Source: Nemania diffusa
Lineage: Eukaryota > Ascomycota > Sordariomycetes > Xylariales > Xylariaceae
NCBI GenBank assembly: GCA_038501195.1
Contig: JBBPUQ010000006.1
Span: forward strand, 4,559,383-4,623,382
Direction: 5' to 3'
Length of the DNA stretch: 64,000 nt
Below the pieces are notes generated by a model. It searched no databases and had not been told where the DNA came from. It saw only the letters and a list, made by a program, of their open reading frames with translations. The position numbers and the translations under genes were made by a program. Shown here piece by piece: positions 24,960 to 37,491 of the stretch. Positions within the stretch are counted from its first letter, which is position 1. Every line of letters starts with the position of its first letter.

Positions 24960-27900
24960 ATAAATTTAATTTTAAAATTTTTATATAAAAAGTTTTTAAT
25001 ATAATAAATAACTTTATATAATAATATATATATATATTTATAAATTATTAATAATAAAATAATAAAAAAAATAAAAAAATATATATATTTTATTTATTTT
25101 ATTATTTTTTTTAATATAATATTATAATATAAATTTATATATTTTATTATATTATTATATTTATTTTTTTAATTTAAATCTTTAAATTATATTTAAATTA
25201 TTTTTATAAAAAAATATATTAATTTATATATTATAACTTTAATTTTTTTTTTATTTTTTTAAAATTTTATAAAATATAATTTTTTATAAATAAAACATAT
25301 AATATAATTATATTAAAACAATATAAATAATATAACTATTTAAAAGTTAAATTATTTAAGTTATTAAAGTTTAGTTTTTTTTTTTTTTATTTAAAATAGT
25401 TAGTTTATATTAGTATTAAAAATAGTTAATATATTTTTTATATAGCGTTTTTTAAAAGTTTATTATATTTAAATATATATTTATATTATTTATTTACTGT
25501 TTTTTTACGTTATAAATTTTTAAAAATAATTTTTATAACTATAGTTAATTTTTTAAAATATATAATATATATATATTATATATTTTATTTTAATATATTA
25601 ATACTTTTTAATATTATTTATATAAATAATTAAGTAATATATATTAAAATAAAATATATAATATATATATATTATATATATTAAAAAACTTATTATTGTT
25701 ATATTGATTTTATTTAAAAATTTAAAACTTAAAAAAACAATAAATAAACAATATAACTATATATTAAAAAGTAGTAAACTTTAAAAAAACTATTTAAAAA
25801 TATAGTTATTTATATATATTATTAATTTTAGCTAATTATATTAAATAAAATAAAAAAAAACTAAAACTTAATAAGTTATTTATATTTTTTTAATATAAAA
25901 GTTTAATATATTAATATTATTTATTTAATTTATTAAATTATTTGTTTTTGTTAATATTTATAGTTTATTTTTTAAAATATATAATATATATATTATATAT
26001 TTTGTTTTAATATTAAAACTTTTTTTTTATTATTAATATATATTAATTAAATTATTTATTTATACTTTTAAATATTTTATATAAATATTTATTATTAATA
26101 TTAATTAATAAAAAAACAGTTAATTAAGTTTATATTTAAGTTTTAATTTGTTAACAAAAATTAAATAACTATATAAGTTTTAATTTAGTTAAAACTTTTT
26201 ATTTATTAAATTGTTTTTTTATAACTTAAATATTTATTTTTTAAATTTATTTATTTTTATATTTTTTTTAATTTATTTGTTAATTTTTATTTGTTGTTTT
26301 AAAATATTAAATTAATATTTTGTTATTAAATGTTTTAATATATTTATTTTTGTTTTAACTATTTTTAATTTAATATATTTTTATTTTAATTTAATAATAT
26401 TAAAAATTTTAGATTTTAATTAAATATTAAATTTTATTATTTTTTTTTTATTTTATTAAATATAGTTATATTTTTTTTTAAAAATATAAAGTTAGCAAAA
26501 TTATATTTATATAAAATAATTTTTTTTTTATTTTTATTTTTTTTATTTAAATTAAAGCTAAACTTATTAAATTTTAACTGTTTATTAAAATTTTAATTTT
26601 TTATTTTATTTTTGTTTATTTTATAAATAATATTTGTTTTTATTTTTAAAAAGCTATTTAGTTGCTTTTTTTATTTAAAGTTTATAATATAACTAAATTT
26701 ATATATAAAAATTTAAAAAAAAACTAATAAAAAATATAAATTAGTTTAATTTATAATATATTTTTTAAACTTTTTTTTATGTTATATAATATATAGTTAT
26801 AATAAATAGAAATAAAATTGCTATTTTAAACAATTTTGCTGCTTTTATATATATATTTTTAAAATATTTATAATAGCTTTTTATAATAAAACTTATTGTT
26901 TTTTAAAATTTATATTTATTTTTTAAACAAAGTTTAACTAAAATAAAAATATTTTAAACTTTGAATTTGTTATAAAGTTTATATTAATTTATAATTTGTT
27001 TTAATACTATATTATACTATATTTTAAAAACTTTAACATTTTATAATATTTTTTTTAATATTATAATTTAAAAAATATATTTATTAAAGCTTTTGTTATA
27101 GTTTAGTTTAAATTTAACTTTAGTTATTATATTATAAAATTGTTTAAATATTTTATATAAACAATATAATTTATTTATTTTTTTTATAAAATATAAAACA
27201 TTTTTAAAATATAAAACATTTATTAGTTTTATAAATTAGTTAATTTTATAGTAGTTTATAGCTTTTAAATATAATTAAGTTAGTTTTAAATATTATAAGT
27301 TTTTTAGTTTTTTTAATAAATAATTTGCTTAAATAAAATAAATATAAACAATAGTACTAAAAGTATTATTTTTTATATAATTAACAAAAAATAAAATGTA
27401 GTTTTTAAGTTTTATTTTTTGCTTAAGCTATAACAACTTTATTTATTTATAAATTATAAATAAATAGTTTTATTTTAATAAAATAAAACTTTAGTTTTAA
27501 ATAATAAAAAAATCGTTATTATTTAAGTTGCTATTAAAATATATAAATAAAATATCGCAGTTACTATTTATAAAAAATATTATAACATTTTATAAATAGC
27601 AAAATATAAGTATATTTATAGCTTTTATAATATAAATGTTTTTTAAATATAAAAATAAATTTCGACTTACTATATATAGTTTTTTAATTATTATATAGTT
27701 ATTTAATTTATTTATTAGTTTTTTAAATTTTAATATTTAAATAAAAATCTATAAAAGTTTATTATTTATAGCATTAATAGTTAAAAACTATTAATATTTA
27801 GTGTTATATAGTTTATAATAACTATAAAATATAAAAGTTTTATTTATATAGCTAAAAATAAAAGTGCTTTTTTTAATTATAATATATACTTTTTTACAAA

Positions 27901-30756
27901 ATATATATAAAAACTAAATATGCTATATTTAAAGCATATTTATAACAAATAGCTCTTTAGTATATATAAAGCTATTATTAATTATTTTAACTATTATATT
28001 TATAATATTATTTTTGTTAATAAATTTGTTTAATAAATATATAATTGTTATAAAGTTTTTTATAGCTTTATTATAATTTACTAGCTAATTTTTTTATATA
28101 TTTAAAAAAAGTAAGATTTAAAACATTTAAAAAGCTCAAAATTGTAATAGTTTGTTTATTTAATATAGCTATTATAAAACGAAATAGTTTAATAATTTCG
28201 AAAAATTTAGATTTAAACTTAAATTCTTTTTAAAATAGTTAAAAATAAACTTAGTTAAATATTAAATTAAGTTATATAGCTAGTATATTTTTACTTTTTT
28301 TTAAATAAAATTAAAACATTAATAAAATTTGTTTATTTAATAAACAAAAAAGCTTTATAATATATTTTACTAATATAAAAACAATTTTTTTAACTTTGTT
28401 AATAAAACATTAATTGTTTTATATAATATTTTCGATTTTTTTTATTTTTTAATTGATTAAACTGTTTATAAATAATTAAATAGTTAAAAAGTATTAGTTA
28501 AATTTTATAATATATTTAGCTATAATTTTAATATATATAATATTATTTATTAATTTATAAATTTAATTGTAGTTAAAGTTATAAATAAACGAAAAAAAGT
28601 AAGCTCTATGTTTTTTTAATTAAAAATTTCTAAAAGCTAAAAACTTGAAATAACGTTTGTTTATTTAAATATTATTTTTTATTATATAAAATATTTTATT
28701 TAATATAGTATTATTTTAAATATTTTATAGCAAGTAAAAAAGTTTGTTTTTTATTTGTTTATTTATAAATTTAACTTGTAAAAAGTAGTTTATATATAAT
28801 AAAAATTTATATAAAATTTAGTTTAACAGTTTAGTAGTTAAAATATTTAAATATATTGTTAAAAATATAATAACTATTTTTTTAACTAAAAAATAATTAG
28901 TTAATATTTCAATTTTAAAATAATAGTTTATAATGTTTTTATTTTTAAAAAATACTATTAAATTATAAAATTTTTATAAGTATAAGTTTAAGTTATTTTT
29001 TATTTTTGCTTTTAAATATTTTAAATTAGCAATATAAACAAAAAAATCTTTTGCTTAATTTTTACTTTTTATATTTTAATATAACAAATTAGTTAATTTA
29101 TAAAAAAACTTAAAGTTTAAGTTTATTTTATTAAAATATTTCTAAAAAATATATACTTTAAGCTAATATTATATATTATATAAAAGATTTGTTTTATTAT
29201 TTATAGCAAAAAGTATATTATTTCTGCTTGTTATATTTTTATTTATAGTTTTTTAAAAAAAAGAATTTTTTGTTAAAATTATATATAAACAATTAATAAC
29301 ATTGTTTAATATTTATATATTAAAGCTTTATAATACATTTTTTATTATTTTTTATTTAGTTATATTTATTTTTAATTTTGTAAATGTAATTTTATAAGTT
29401 ATTTATTATTTAATATAAATAAATTAGCTTTTTTTTTAAAAACAAGCTTTATTATTTTTAAATTATATTATATTATAGCAAATAACTATAACTTATTTTT
29501 ATTTACTAAATTTGTTCTACTAGTTTTATTTTATTTAATTTTGTTTACTATTTTGTTTTTTTTTAAAAATTATAAATAAGCTTTAAAATAAAATAAATAG
29601 AAAAAACATAAACTCGTTAATATTAAATATTACAATTTTTATAAAGTTGTAAAAAAAAATATATATTTTATATATTTAATAAACTTTTATATTATTAATA
29701 GCTTTTTTATATATATAGTTCAGTTTAGTTTAATTAAAATTAAAAATTATATAAAAAAATAAAATTTTTAAATTTATATAAAATAAATTTATATAAAAAA
29801 AACAGTTGTTATTATATATATTATTTATTGTTTTTATTATTATAAATTTATTTATTTAAAAAAGTAAACTAAACTATAACTTTATAAGTTTAATTATAAG
29901 TTTAATAAAATAGCTATATTTATTAAATATATAAACTTTTTATAGCAGTTTTAAATGTTATAATTTAGTTTTAATTTTATATATTTGTTTGTTTATATTA
30001 ATATTTATTTTTTTATTTTAAAATAGCTTATTTAAAAAAAAAGAAAATTAAATTATAGCTAATATATTTTGCTAATTAATACAAATATATATAACTTTGC
30101 TATAGCGTTTAAAATATTTAAATAAATTAAATATTATTGTATTAAATAATAAAACAAATATTTTAATATATAAGTTATTTTAGTTTTTTTAGTTATTTTT
30201 AAAATTATATGTTTTTATAGTTAGCGATTTATTATAGCTGTTTATATTATTTTTAATAATAAAAAATATAAAAAATATAAATAGTATTATATAATTTATT
30301 GTAATAACTATATTAACAAGTAGTAAAATCTGAACTTTTATAGCTTATATGTTGTTTTAAAACTAACAGAACTATAATTATAAAAGTTAACATAGTAATT
30401 TTTGTTTATAAAGTTATATAAAACATTTATTAACTACAAAAGTTAATTAGTTGTTATAAACTTTATTATATTTAAAATATAATAAAGTAATTAATTATTA
30501 TTTGTTATATATATATTTTAAAATTAACAAAAATAAAAGTTGTAAATATAAAGTTGTAATTATTAATAATAGAAAATAGTACTATTTTTGTTATTATATA
30601 TATATTTGCAATATAATTAAAAGTAAAAAAAAAACTAAAAAAATTAAAAAGAAAAAAATATAAAAAAAAAAAAAAAATTATAACAAGTTATAGGTTAAAG
30701 TTAACTTTAAGCATTTGTTTAATTTAGTTAAAATTTTGTTTTATTTTTTTTATATT
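24960..30756. other. decayed AT-rich block with no assignable gene
   Basis: About 5.8 kb keeping scattered C and G, mostly in AGCT, AAC and GTT contexts. It contains palindromes near 25.6 and 26.0 kb. Some plus-strand stretches read as coding with RIP-type stops only: for example, the frame starting at 28129 is open for about 33 codons and then continues with TAA/TAG stops past 28600. I could not match any of these to a family. There may be one or more dead genes or transposons here. Confidence 0.4.
25549..25687. repeat. long AT palindrome
   Basis: The left arm (about 25560-25600) and right arm (about 25637-25678) are reverse complements apart from a 2-bp indel. The similarity continues outward (TTTTTTAAAATATA against TATATTAAAAAA), giving a palindrome of about 139 bp. 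The arm itself contains the self-complementary ATATATAATATATATATATT. A related single arm lies at about 25971-26015. Confidence 0.65.
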
Positions 30757-31068
30757 AACTATATATACTTAATTAAAACATTAGATATTGTATTATATTT
30801 TTTGCGCTTTTTTATTTTTTTATTATATACTTAATAAAAACATTAAATATTATGTTGCATTTTTTGCTTTTTTTTACTTTTTAACTATATATTTAATAAA
30901 AACAATACATCTAATATTGCATTTTTTGCGCTTTTTTATTTTTTAACTATATATTTAATAAAAACAACAGATCTAGTATTGCATTTTTTATGCTTTTTTA
31001 CTTTTTAACTATACACTTAATAAAAACAACAGATCTAATATTGCATTTTTTGCTTTTTTTTACTTTTT
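30757..31068. repeat. 62-bp minisatellite, 5 units
   Basis: The TTTTTTGC-type landmark recurs at 30804, 30866, 30928, 30990 and 31052, exactly 62 bp apart. The unit includes ACTTAATAAAAACAACAG, ATCTAATATTGCATTTTTTG and CGCTTTTTTACTTTTT. The units differ mainly by C/T and G/A, and the third to fifth keep the most G and C. Confidence 0.9.
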
Positions 31069-31120
31069 TATTATTTATTTAATTAAATATTAAATAATAT
31101 ATTTAATATATAAGCTAGTT

Positions 31121-31178
31121 ATTATTTAATAATATAATTATATATTTATAATAATAAGCTAGTATATTATTAAATAAT
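31121..31178. repeat. inverted repeat, 16-bp perfect arms
   Basis: ATTATTTAATAATATA (31121-31136) and its exact reverse complement (31163-31178) flank a 26-bp loop. The arms may extend outward over GCTAGTT with one deletion. It directly follows the 62-bp array. Confidence 0.7.
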
Positions 31179-32093
31179 AAATAGTTATAAATTTGTTTAT
31201 TTATATATGTTAAATTTACTATATATATATAAATTTTTAGTTATAACAGCTTTTATATTTAGCTAAATAAATTGTTAAACTTTTTTAAAATATATTATAA
31301 GTTTGTAATATTAGTAGTTAATATTTAATTAATTATTAATAACTATTATTTATTATTATTTTTTATTTTTTTATATTTAATTATATATATTAAAAATAAA
31401 ATATTTAGTATATAGTTATTTTATTATTTAAATAATTTATTAAAAAATAGAATATTTAATATATAATTATTTTAATATTTAAATATTTTTAGTTTTAACT
31501 AAAAAATTAAAAAATAAAATATTTTATATTTATTTATTTTTTTATTTTATTTTTTTTTACTTTTTTATTTTTTACAACTTTTTTTTTTAAAAGTGCTTAC
31601 TTTTTTTCTTTTTATATTTTTTTTTATTAAAAATATTTGCTTGTTTTTTTAAATATTCTATTTTTTAAGTCTTTTTTTAATATATATTTTATTTTTTGCT
31701 ATATATATATATTAATATATTTATAAAATAGCTAAGTTACTATTAATTTTTTATAAAAAAAAAAACTTTTTTTATAGTAAAAATATACGAGAGCTTTTTG
31801 CTGCTTATTTAGATAATTTCTAGCTAATTTAGTATTTTTTTTACAATAAAGCTAAAGTTTTACTAGTTGAAGTGTTATTAACTATAAAAGTAACACAAGC
31901 GTAAATTATTTACAATTATAACAAAGTAAAAAATGTATAAATATATAACATTAAAGTTTGTAATATAACTTGCTACAAATTATAAAGTAGGTTTTTTATT
32001 TACTAGCTTTATTTTATAAATATAAACATATTTTATTTTTTTATTAATATATATAATATGTAATTTTTTTTTATATATTTTATTTATATAAAG

Positions 32094-32138
32094 TTAAAAA
32101 ATAAAATATTTAGTTTTTTATATATTTTGTTTTTTAAC
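32094..32138. repeat. dispersed palindrome, copy 1
   Basis: Left arm TTAAAAAATAAAATAT and right arm ATATTTTGTTTTTTAA are complementary except for a C/T difference of RIP type. Loop of about 12 bp. Confidence 0.7.
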
Positions 32139-33393
32139 TATTATAGCTTTTTATTTTTAATTTTTTTATAATATTAGCTATATTAAAACTATATTATAAC
32201 TATTATAATATTTATATAAATATAAAAACATTTAAAGTTGTTATATTTTTAAACTTTATAAATAACAAACTATAGCTATTAATAAATACTAGTATAACTT
32301 ATAATATAATAGTTTAATAAATAACAAGTAATATATTTAGCTTTTTTGATATAAATATTAAACTAATTAATAAAAATTATTTACTATTTATTATTAGTTA
32401 TATAATAATAATAGCAGCAAAAAATTTGTTTTTTGTATTTTTTAACTATTTTTATATTTGTAGCAGCAATAGCTGCTTTATAATCTTTAGTTTTGCTGTA
32501 AAAAATTAATACTAAATATTAGCTACAGTAGTTTATTATTAGTTCTGCTAATATAAACTAAGCAGTAATTTTTATTATAAGCAGTAATATATAAATAAAA
32601 ATATTATTACTTTTTTTATTATTATTAACAAAGTTATATATACTATTTCTAAAATAAACATTAATAAATTTGCTACTAATAATATAGCTAAAAATATATT
32701 AGCTAGTTTTAAGTTTATAGCTAAAGCAAACACAGTTATTAAATTATAGTTTATAAAACAAAAAAGCTGCAAAAAATATTACGTAATAAACTATTTGAAA
32801 AAACTAATAAACAATACTTTTATTAATTTTTATAAGTTTTAAAGTTTTTAAAAAAAATAGAAAATTTTATTTTAACTGTTTGCTATTTAAAAACAAATAT
32901 TGTTATTGTTTATAATAAAAAGTTTATAAAAATTACTATATTTAAATATTATAAACTATAAATATATTTATAACTAAATAAAAGTTTTAGCTAGCTAAAA
33001 TATTATTAACAATTTTGAATTATTAATATAAAATAAAAAAAGTATTAAAATTAAAGCAATTATTTTTGTTAACAATAAAAATAAACTAAAAAATCTAATT
33101 AAACAAAATATAATTTAGCAAATTTTTAAAGTTGCAAAAAATAAGTTTAAAAATAAAACTAGTAATAATAATACTGTTTTAGCTACAAAAGCAGTCAAAA
33201 AAACAAAAACTTGAAAACAAAAATATATTGCTATTAATTAATTAGCAATTAATAGCTCTATAAAAAAGTTACTTTTAGTTTAAAACATTATTTGTTATTT
33301 TAAAATTAACTAAAAAAATATAAAAATAGCTTTAAATAATAAAATTACTTATTAACTTTATTAACTTATTAATAAATATAATTTTATTTTATT

Positions 33394-33438
33394 TAAAAAA
33401 CAAAATATTTAGTTATTTAAATATATTTTGTTTTTTAA
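33394..33438. repeat. dispersed palindrome, copy 2
   Basis: Left arm TAAAAAACAAAATATTTA and right arm ATATTTTGTTTTTTAA with a short AT loop. It is the same family as copy 1 but keeps the C in the left arm. Confidence 0.7.
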
Positions 33439-34560
33439 CTTTGTAGTTTATTATTAACTTTTTTTTTTTAATAGATATAGCAGAGTTTTTAAACAAAATA
33501 TTAACATTTTTACGTTTTGTTTTTTTTGCAAATAAATACAAAACTAATAAAACTATTATTTATAGTAAAATAATAGCTTATTATATTTTAAAAATAAAAA
33601 TTAAACAAATAAAAAGTTTGTTAAAATATTATTTTTATTTAGTTTTTACTATGTTTTTTATAATAGTTTAAACTTTTTAATATTTATAAAAGTTTTTTGA
33701 AAATATATTTGAGATTTTTTTTATATATAAAAAAAACAAAGCTAAATATAACTATATAAAAAAAAGTTAAGTTTTAAGCTAGCAAAATTTAAAAAAAATA
33801 ATAATAACTATTAATAAAAAAAATTATAAAATAAGCAATTTTTTTTAAAAATGGAATATTTTGTTTATGTTTATAAATATTTTATTTTTAATATTTTTAT
33901 TAAACTTGTTTATATTAACTACTTTTAAACTAACTAAATAGTTATTATAATGTTTATATAAACTTTTTTTAATTGTTATATTATAAAAACTTTGTAGCTT
34001 ATTAAAAACTTTATTTAATTAAAGCGAAAAAAATTCGGCTTGTTTAATAATAATAATTTTATTAAGCTTAAGCTTAAAATAAACTTAATAAAGCAAATTT
34101 TAACAAAAAAAAGTTCTAAAAAGTAAATAAAGCTAAAAAAAAAAAATAAAATCAATATTATTTTTATTTTAAAATAGTACTACTTTAGTTTATTAGTTAT
34201 TAATAAAGCTTATATAGCTAAAAATTTTTAAAATATTATATATTAAATAGTTGTTTTTATTTAGTGCAACATTATTTTGTTTTGTTTAATAATACTATTA
34301 ATAAATTATCTTTGCAATATATTAAAGTATTTTTATTTAAAGTTTTTAAAATTACTAAAAACTTTGTTTTTACTGTTTTGTTATAATAAATTAAAACTAT
34401 ATAAAAATATATTAAATTTTTATAATTTGTTTAGTTATATTTTATATATTAATATAAACAGTGTTAAATATTTATTTATATAACTTTTCTATAAACTTTT
34501 TTTTAAAAAACTAAAAAACTTTAATGTTTTATTATTTAAACTTAAGCTTATTTTAGCTTA

Positions 34561-35247
34561 TTTCAAAAACAGCTATTACTAATAAACATTTTTGCTTGTA
34601 TTTTTTCAAATAACTATAAAATAATACAACTAAAGCTTCGATTTTTGTTATATTATAATAAGTACTATTTATTAACAAGTTTTTTTATATTAAAACATAA
34701 ATATAAAAATTGTAAACTTTAACAAAAACTAGATTTTTTTTAGTAATAATATTTTTAGTACAAAATTTATTACAATATAAATTGTTTTAAATACTATTAA
34801 ATAGAATATATATAATTTTTAGTTTAAACGTTATTAAAAATGTTTATATATAATATTTAAAAATTTTATAAATAAAAAATCTGCAGAAAAAAAAAAACAG
34901 AATTATATTTAAAGTAAAAAAAATTTTGCTATATTTAACTCTAGAGTTTAAAAAAAGTTTAATATTTTAGCTTTAAATCTAAATAACGAAAAAATATTGC
35001 GTTTTAAAAATAACTAAGTTTTATATTTAAAAAAAAAAAAAAAGCAAAAATATAAAGCTTTTTTATAAAACAGTAATTATAATAAAAATAACAATAGCTA
35101 AAACAATAAAAATAGCAAAAATAATAAAAGCAGTAAAAATAGCAAAAGCAGCAAAAATAATACATTTAACAAAAATAGCAATTCTAATAAAAAAAAACAA
35201 CTAATACTACTTTTTGTTGTAATAAATGTTTAAAAAATTTATAAACT
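34561..35247 (+). pseudogene. decayed frame with a Gln/Lys-rich tract, family unknown
   Basis: In the frame starting at 34561 the plus strand opens with about 55 codons without a stop (FQKQLLLINIFACIFS... LRFLLYYNKYYLL). It then continues with stops that are all TAA or TAG, as expected if CAA and CAG were converted. Between 35052 and 35180 the codons are almost only CAA, CAG, TAA, TAG, AAA and AAG, which reads as a former poly-Gln/Lys run. After it comes TTNTTFCCNKC, a cysteine-rich end. The frame probably extends upstream to 34261 with more stops. The length and cysteine-rich end would fit a transposase or a regulator, but I recognise no domain. An alternative frame across 35073-35190 reads as Ser/Asn/Lys-rich. 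Confidence 0.4.
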
Positions 35248-35530
35248 AATTATAAACATTAATAATAGTAATATTAATTATATTTTCGAAAAAACAAAAA
35301 AAAATTACTATATTGTTTTTTTTACTAACTATATTAGTTAATTTTAATATATAATTAAACAAAACTTATTTATAGTTTATTTTATTATTTAAATTTTCGA
35401 CTATATATATAAGCTTAAAAATAAAAAAAATCTGCTATTTTAAATAATTATTATAATAAATTTGCTATAGTTATAGCAATAAATTGTTTTTTATTATATT
35501 TTATTTTGTTATAATATATTAAAAAAAAAA

Positions 35531-35755
35531 TTAAAAACAAAATATTTAATATGTTTAAATATTTTGTTTTTTAATTAAAAAAGCAAATGTACTATAATTG
35601 TACAACTAAAAAATAAAATATCTAATATATTTAAATATTCTGTTTTTAAACTAAATAAATAAATATACTATAGCTACAAAGTTAAAAAACAAAATATGTT
35701 ATTTAATTATATATTTTATTTTTTAATAGAAATTTTATTTAATTTTAATATTTAT
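35531..35755. repeat. 75-76-bp tandem repeat carrying the palindrome, 3 units
   Basis: Palindromes start at 35531, 35607 and 35682, so the units are 76 and 75 bp. Each has a left arm of the TTAAAAAACAAAATAT type, a short loop, a right arm of the ATATTTTGTTTTTAA type, and a spacer with a landmark like AAATATACTATAGCTACAAA. Confidence 0.7.
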
Positions 35756-36242
35756 TGCATAAGTTATTTTGTTTATTTAATAATACTAACTATTTAATAA
35801 TAAAAAATTATATATTTTATTTAATTTATTTGATTTAAATGTTTTTATAATTATATTTTATTATATAACTAAAAAACAAGCTAATATTATATTTATATTT
35901 AACAATTTTATATTAACTATAAATGTTTTAATTTGTAATATATATATTATAAAAACAAGCATTAATTTATATTTTTGTTGTTACTGCAGTTTTGTTTTTT
36001 CAATTTTATAAAATACAAATAATTTAAACTAAATTTTAAATAAACTTGTTAAAATCAAACAAAAACGTTTTATAAACTAAATAATTATTATTATATTTAA
36101 AACTACATTTAAATAGTATAAAGCGATTATATAACAGAAGTTTTTTTATTAATTTGCTATAAAAAGCAAAATTAACAAAAAAATTTGTAAAAAAGTAAGC
36201 ATTTTAATTATATACGAAATTATTTATTACTTTTACAACTAG

Positions 36243-36803
36243 TTTACTATTTGCTATATTTTAAAAATTCTTGCTTTTTTAATTTTTATTAGCAAAAAAT
36301 ATATAGTTAAAATTATTAATATATTATTTTTTATAGCTCGCTTTATATTTAACAACTTAGTAAATTATTATTACTTAAATAATTGTAGTAAATTTAACTT
36401 TATTGCAAGCGCTATATAATTTGTTGTTAACTTTAACAACTTTAATTTTATATTGTTTATTATAATTTTAAAACTAGCTTTTTTAGCAAATTGCTTTAAA
36501 TAAAACTTAAATAACTATAGATTTAAAAAAACATTAAAAGAAATTTTTATTACTATTTAAAAAACAAAAGCTAAGTTTAAAAAAAATATAAATTTTAAAA
36601 AAAAAAAAATCAAAAAAGTAAAACTAATACAAAAAAAAGCAAACGCTAAAATCGAAAAAGTTAAAAAAAAAGCTAAAACAAAAGCAAAAAAAGCTAAAAA
36701 GAAAACAAAAGCAAAAGTAAAAAAAAAAGCTGCTAAAAAAACTAAAAAAAAAGCTAAACAAATAGCTATAGCTAAAAAAAAAAAAAAAAAAACAAAAGCT
36801 TAA
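36243..36803 (+). pseudogene. decayed frame with a lysine/alanine-rich C-terminal tail
   Basis: In the frame ending at the TAA of 36801-36803, about 185 codons carry only four or five stops, all TAA. The last 65 codons (from 36609) are fully open and extremely rich in Lys with Ala and Thr (KKAKTKAKKAKKKTKAK). Many of these Lys codons may have been Glu before G-to-A change, so the original tail could have been an acidic coiled coil. The preceding part has ordinary residues, including a CGC Arg codon and Cys and Asn codons. A second plus-strand frame (starting at 36121) is also fairly open and gives a Lys/Leu/Gln-rich tail, so the true frame is not settled. Family unknown. Confidence 0.4.
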
Positions 36804-37146
36804 ATAATTTGTTTTATTTATAAATAAAAGTTCAATAAAAGTTAAATAAAAAATAGCGTTGTTTTAGCTAAAATAGTTTTTAGTTTTTAATAAAAAATAA
36901 ATTTAAATAATTATATAATATATTGTTATATTTTTAATATAACTAAGCTTTAATTATATATATTAAAAAATATATAAATATGTTTAAAACATACAGTATA
37001 TTAACTACTAACAATACTTAAATAAAAAAAAACAACTTTGTAAAATATATAGCAATTTATTTTTTTATAGTAATTTTTATTTATTTAGCAAAATATTTAT
37101 AAGTTTATAAAAACTTAATTAATACATAAAAGCTAAATTTTAATAT

Positions 37147-37491
37147 AAAAACTTATTTAGATTTAGTTATATAATTACACTTTTTTAAAAAATAAAAAAA
37201 AAATAAGTTTTAATATATAGCTAGTTAAAACAGTTTAAAATATAGCTTTTAAATATTTTATTATTGCTATTTATTAAAAATTTATACTTTTTTATTAAAA
37301 ATTTATTTTTTTTGTTATAAAAACTTATTTAAATTTAGCTATATAATTATACTTTTTTAAAAAATAAAAAAAAAGCAAGTTTTAATATATAGCTAGTTAA
37401 AGCAGTTTAAAATATAGCTTTTAAATATTTTACTATTATTATTTATTAAAAATTTATATTTTTTTATTAAAGATTTATTTTTTTTTGTTAT
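37147..37491. repeat. 172-bp tandem duplication
   Basis: Unit 1 (37147-37318) and unit 2 (37319-37491) share the whole order of words: AAAAACTTATTTA, AGTTATATAATTA, CTTTTTTAAAAAATAAAAAA, AGTTTTAATATATAGCTAG, TTTAAAATATAGCTTTTAAA and TTTATTTTTTTTGTTATAA. Almost all differences are transitions. Confidence 0.9.

Larger units (their letters stand above)
31179..34260. other. decayed AT-rich block with two palindrome copies
   Basis: About 3.1 kb. It has T-rich stretches near 31540-31690 and two good copies of the dispersed palindrome (32094-32138 and 33394-33438). Weaker relatives occur at 31400-31510. A 65-codon open frame on the minus strand (32575-32772, TTG start) has no supporting features and is most likely chance or a RIP remnant. 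Confidence 0.4.

Noticed and set aside
31400..31510. CRISPR-like or phage repeats
   Set aside because: The palindromic repeats lack regular spacers of constant length, and the window is fungal nuclear DNA.
32575..32772. 65-codon minus-strand ORF, hydrophobic
   Set aside because: It starts at TTG directly after a stop, has no domain or context, and its Ile/Leu/Phe content is what mutated AT-rich DNA gives. It is not listed as a gene.
34277..34483. 68-codon plus-strand ORF
   Set aside because: It starts at TTG and overlaps a competing frame that continues into the Gln-rich remnant. It looks like a shadow frame.
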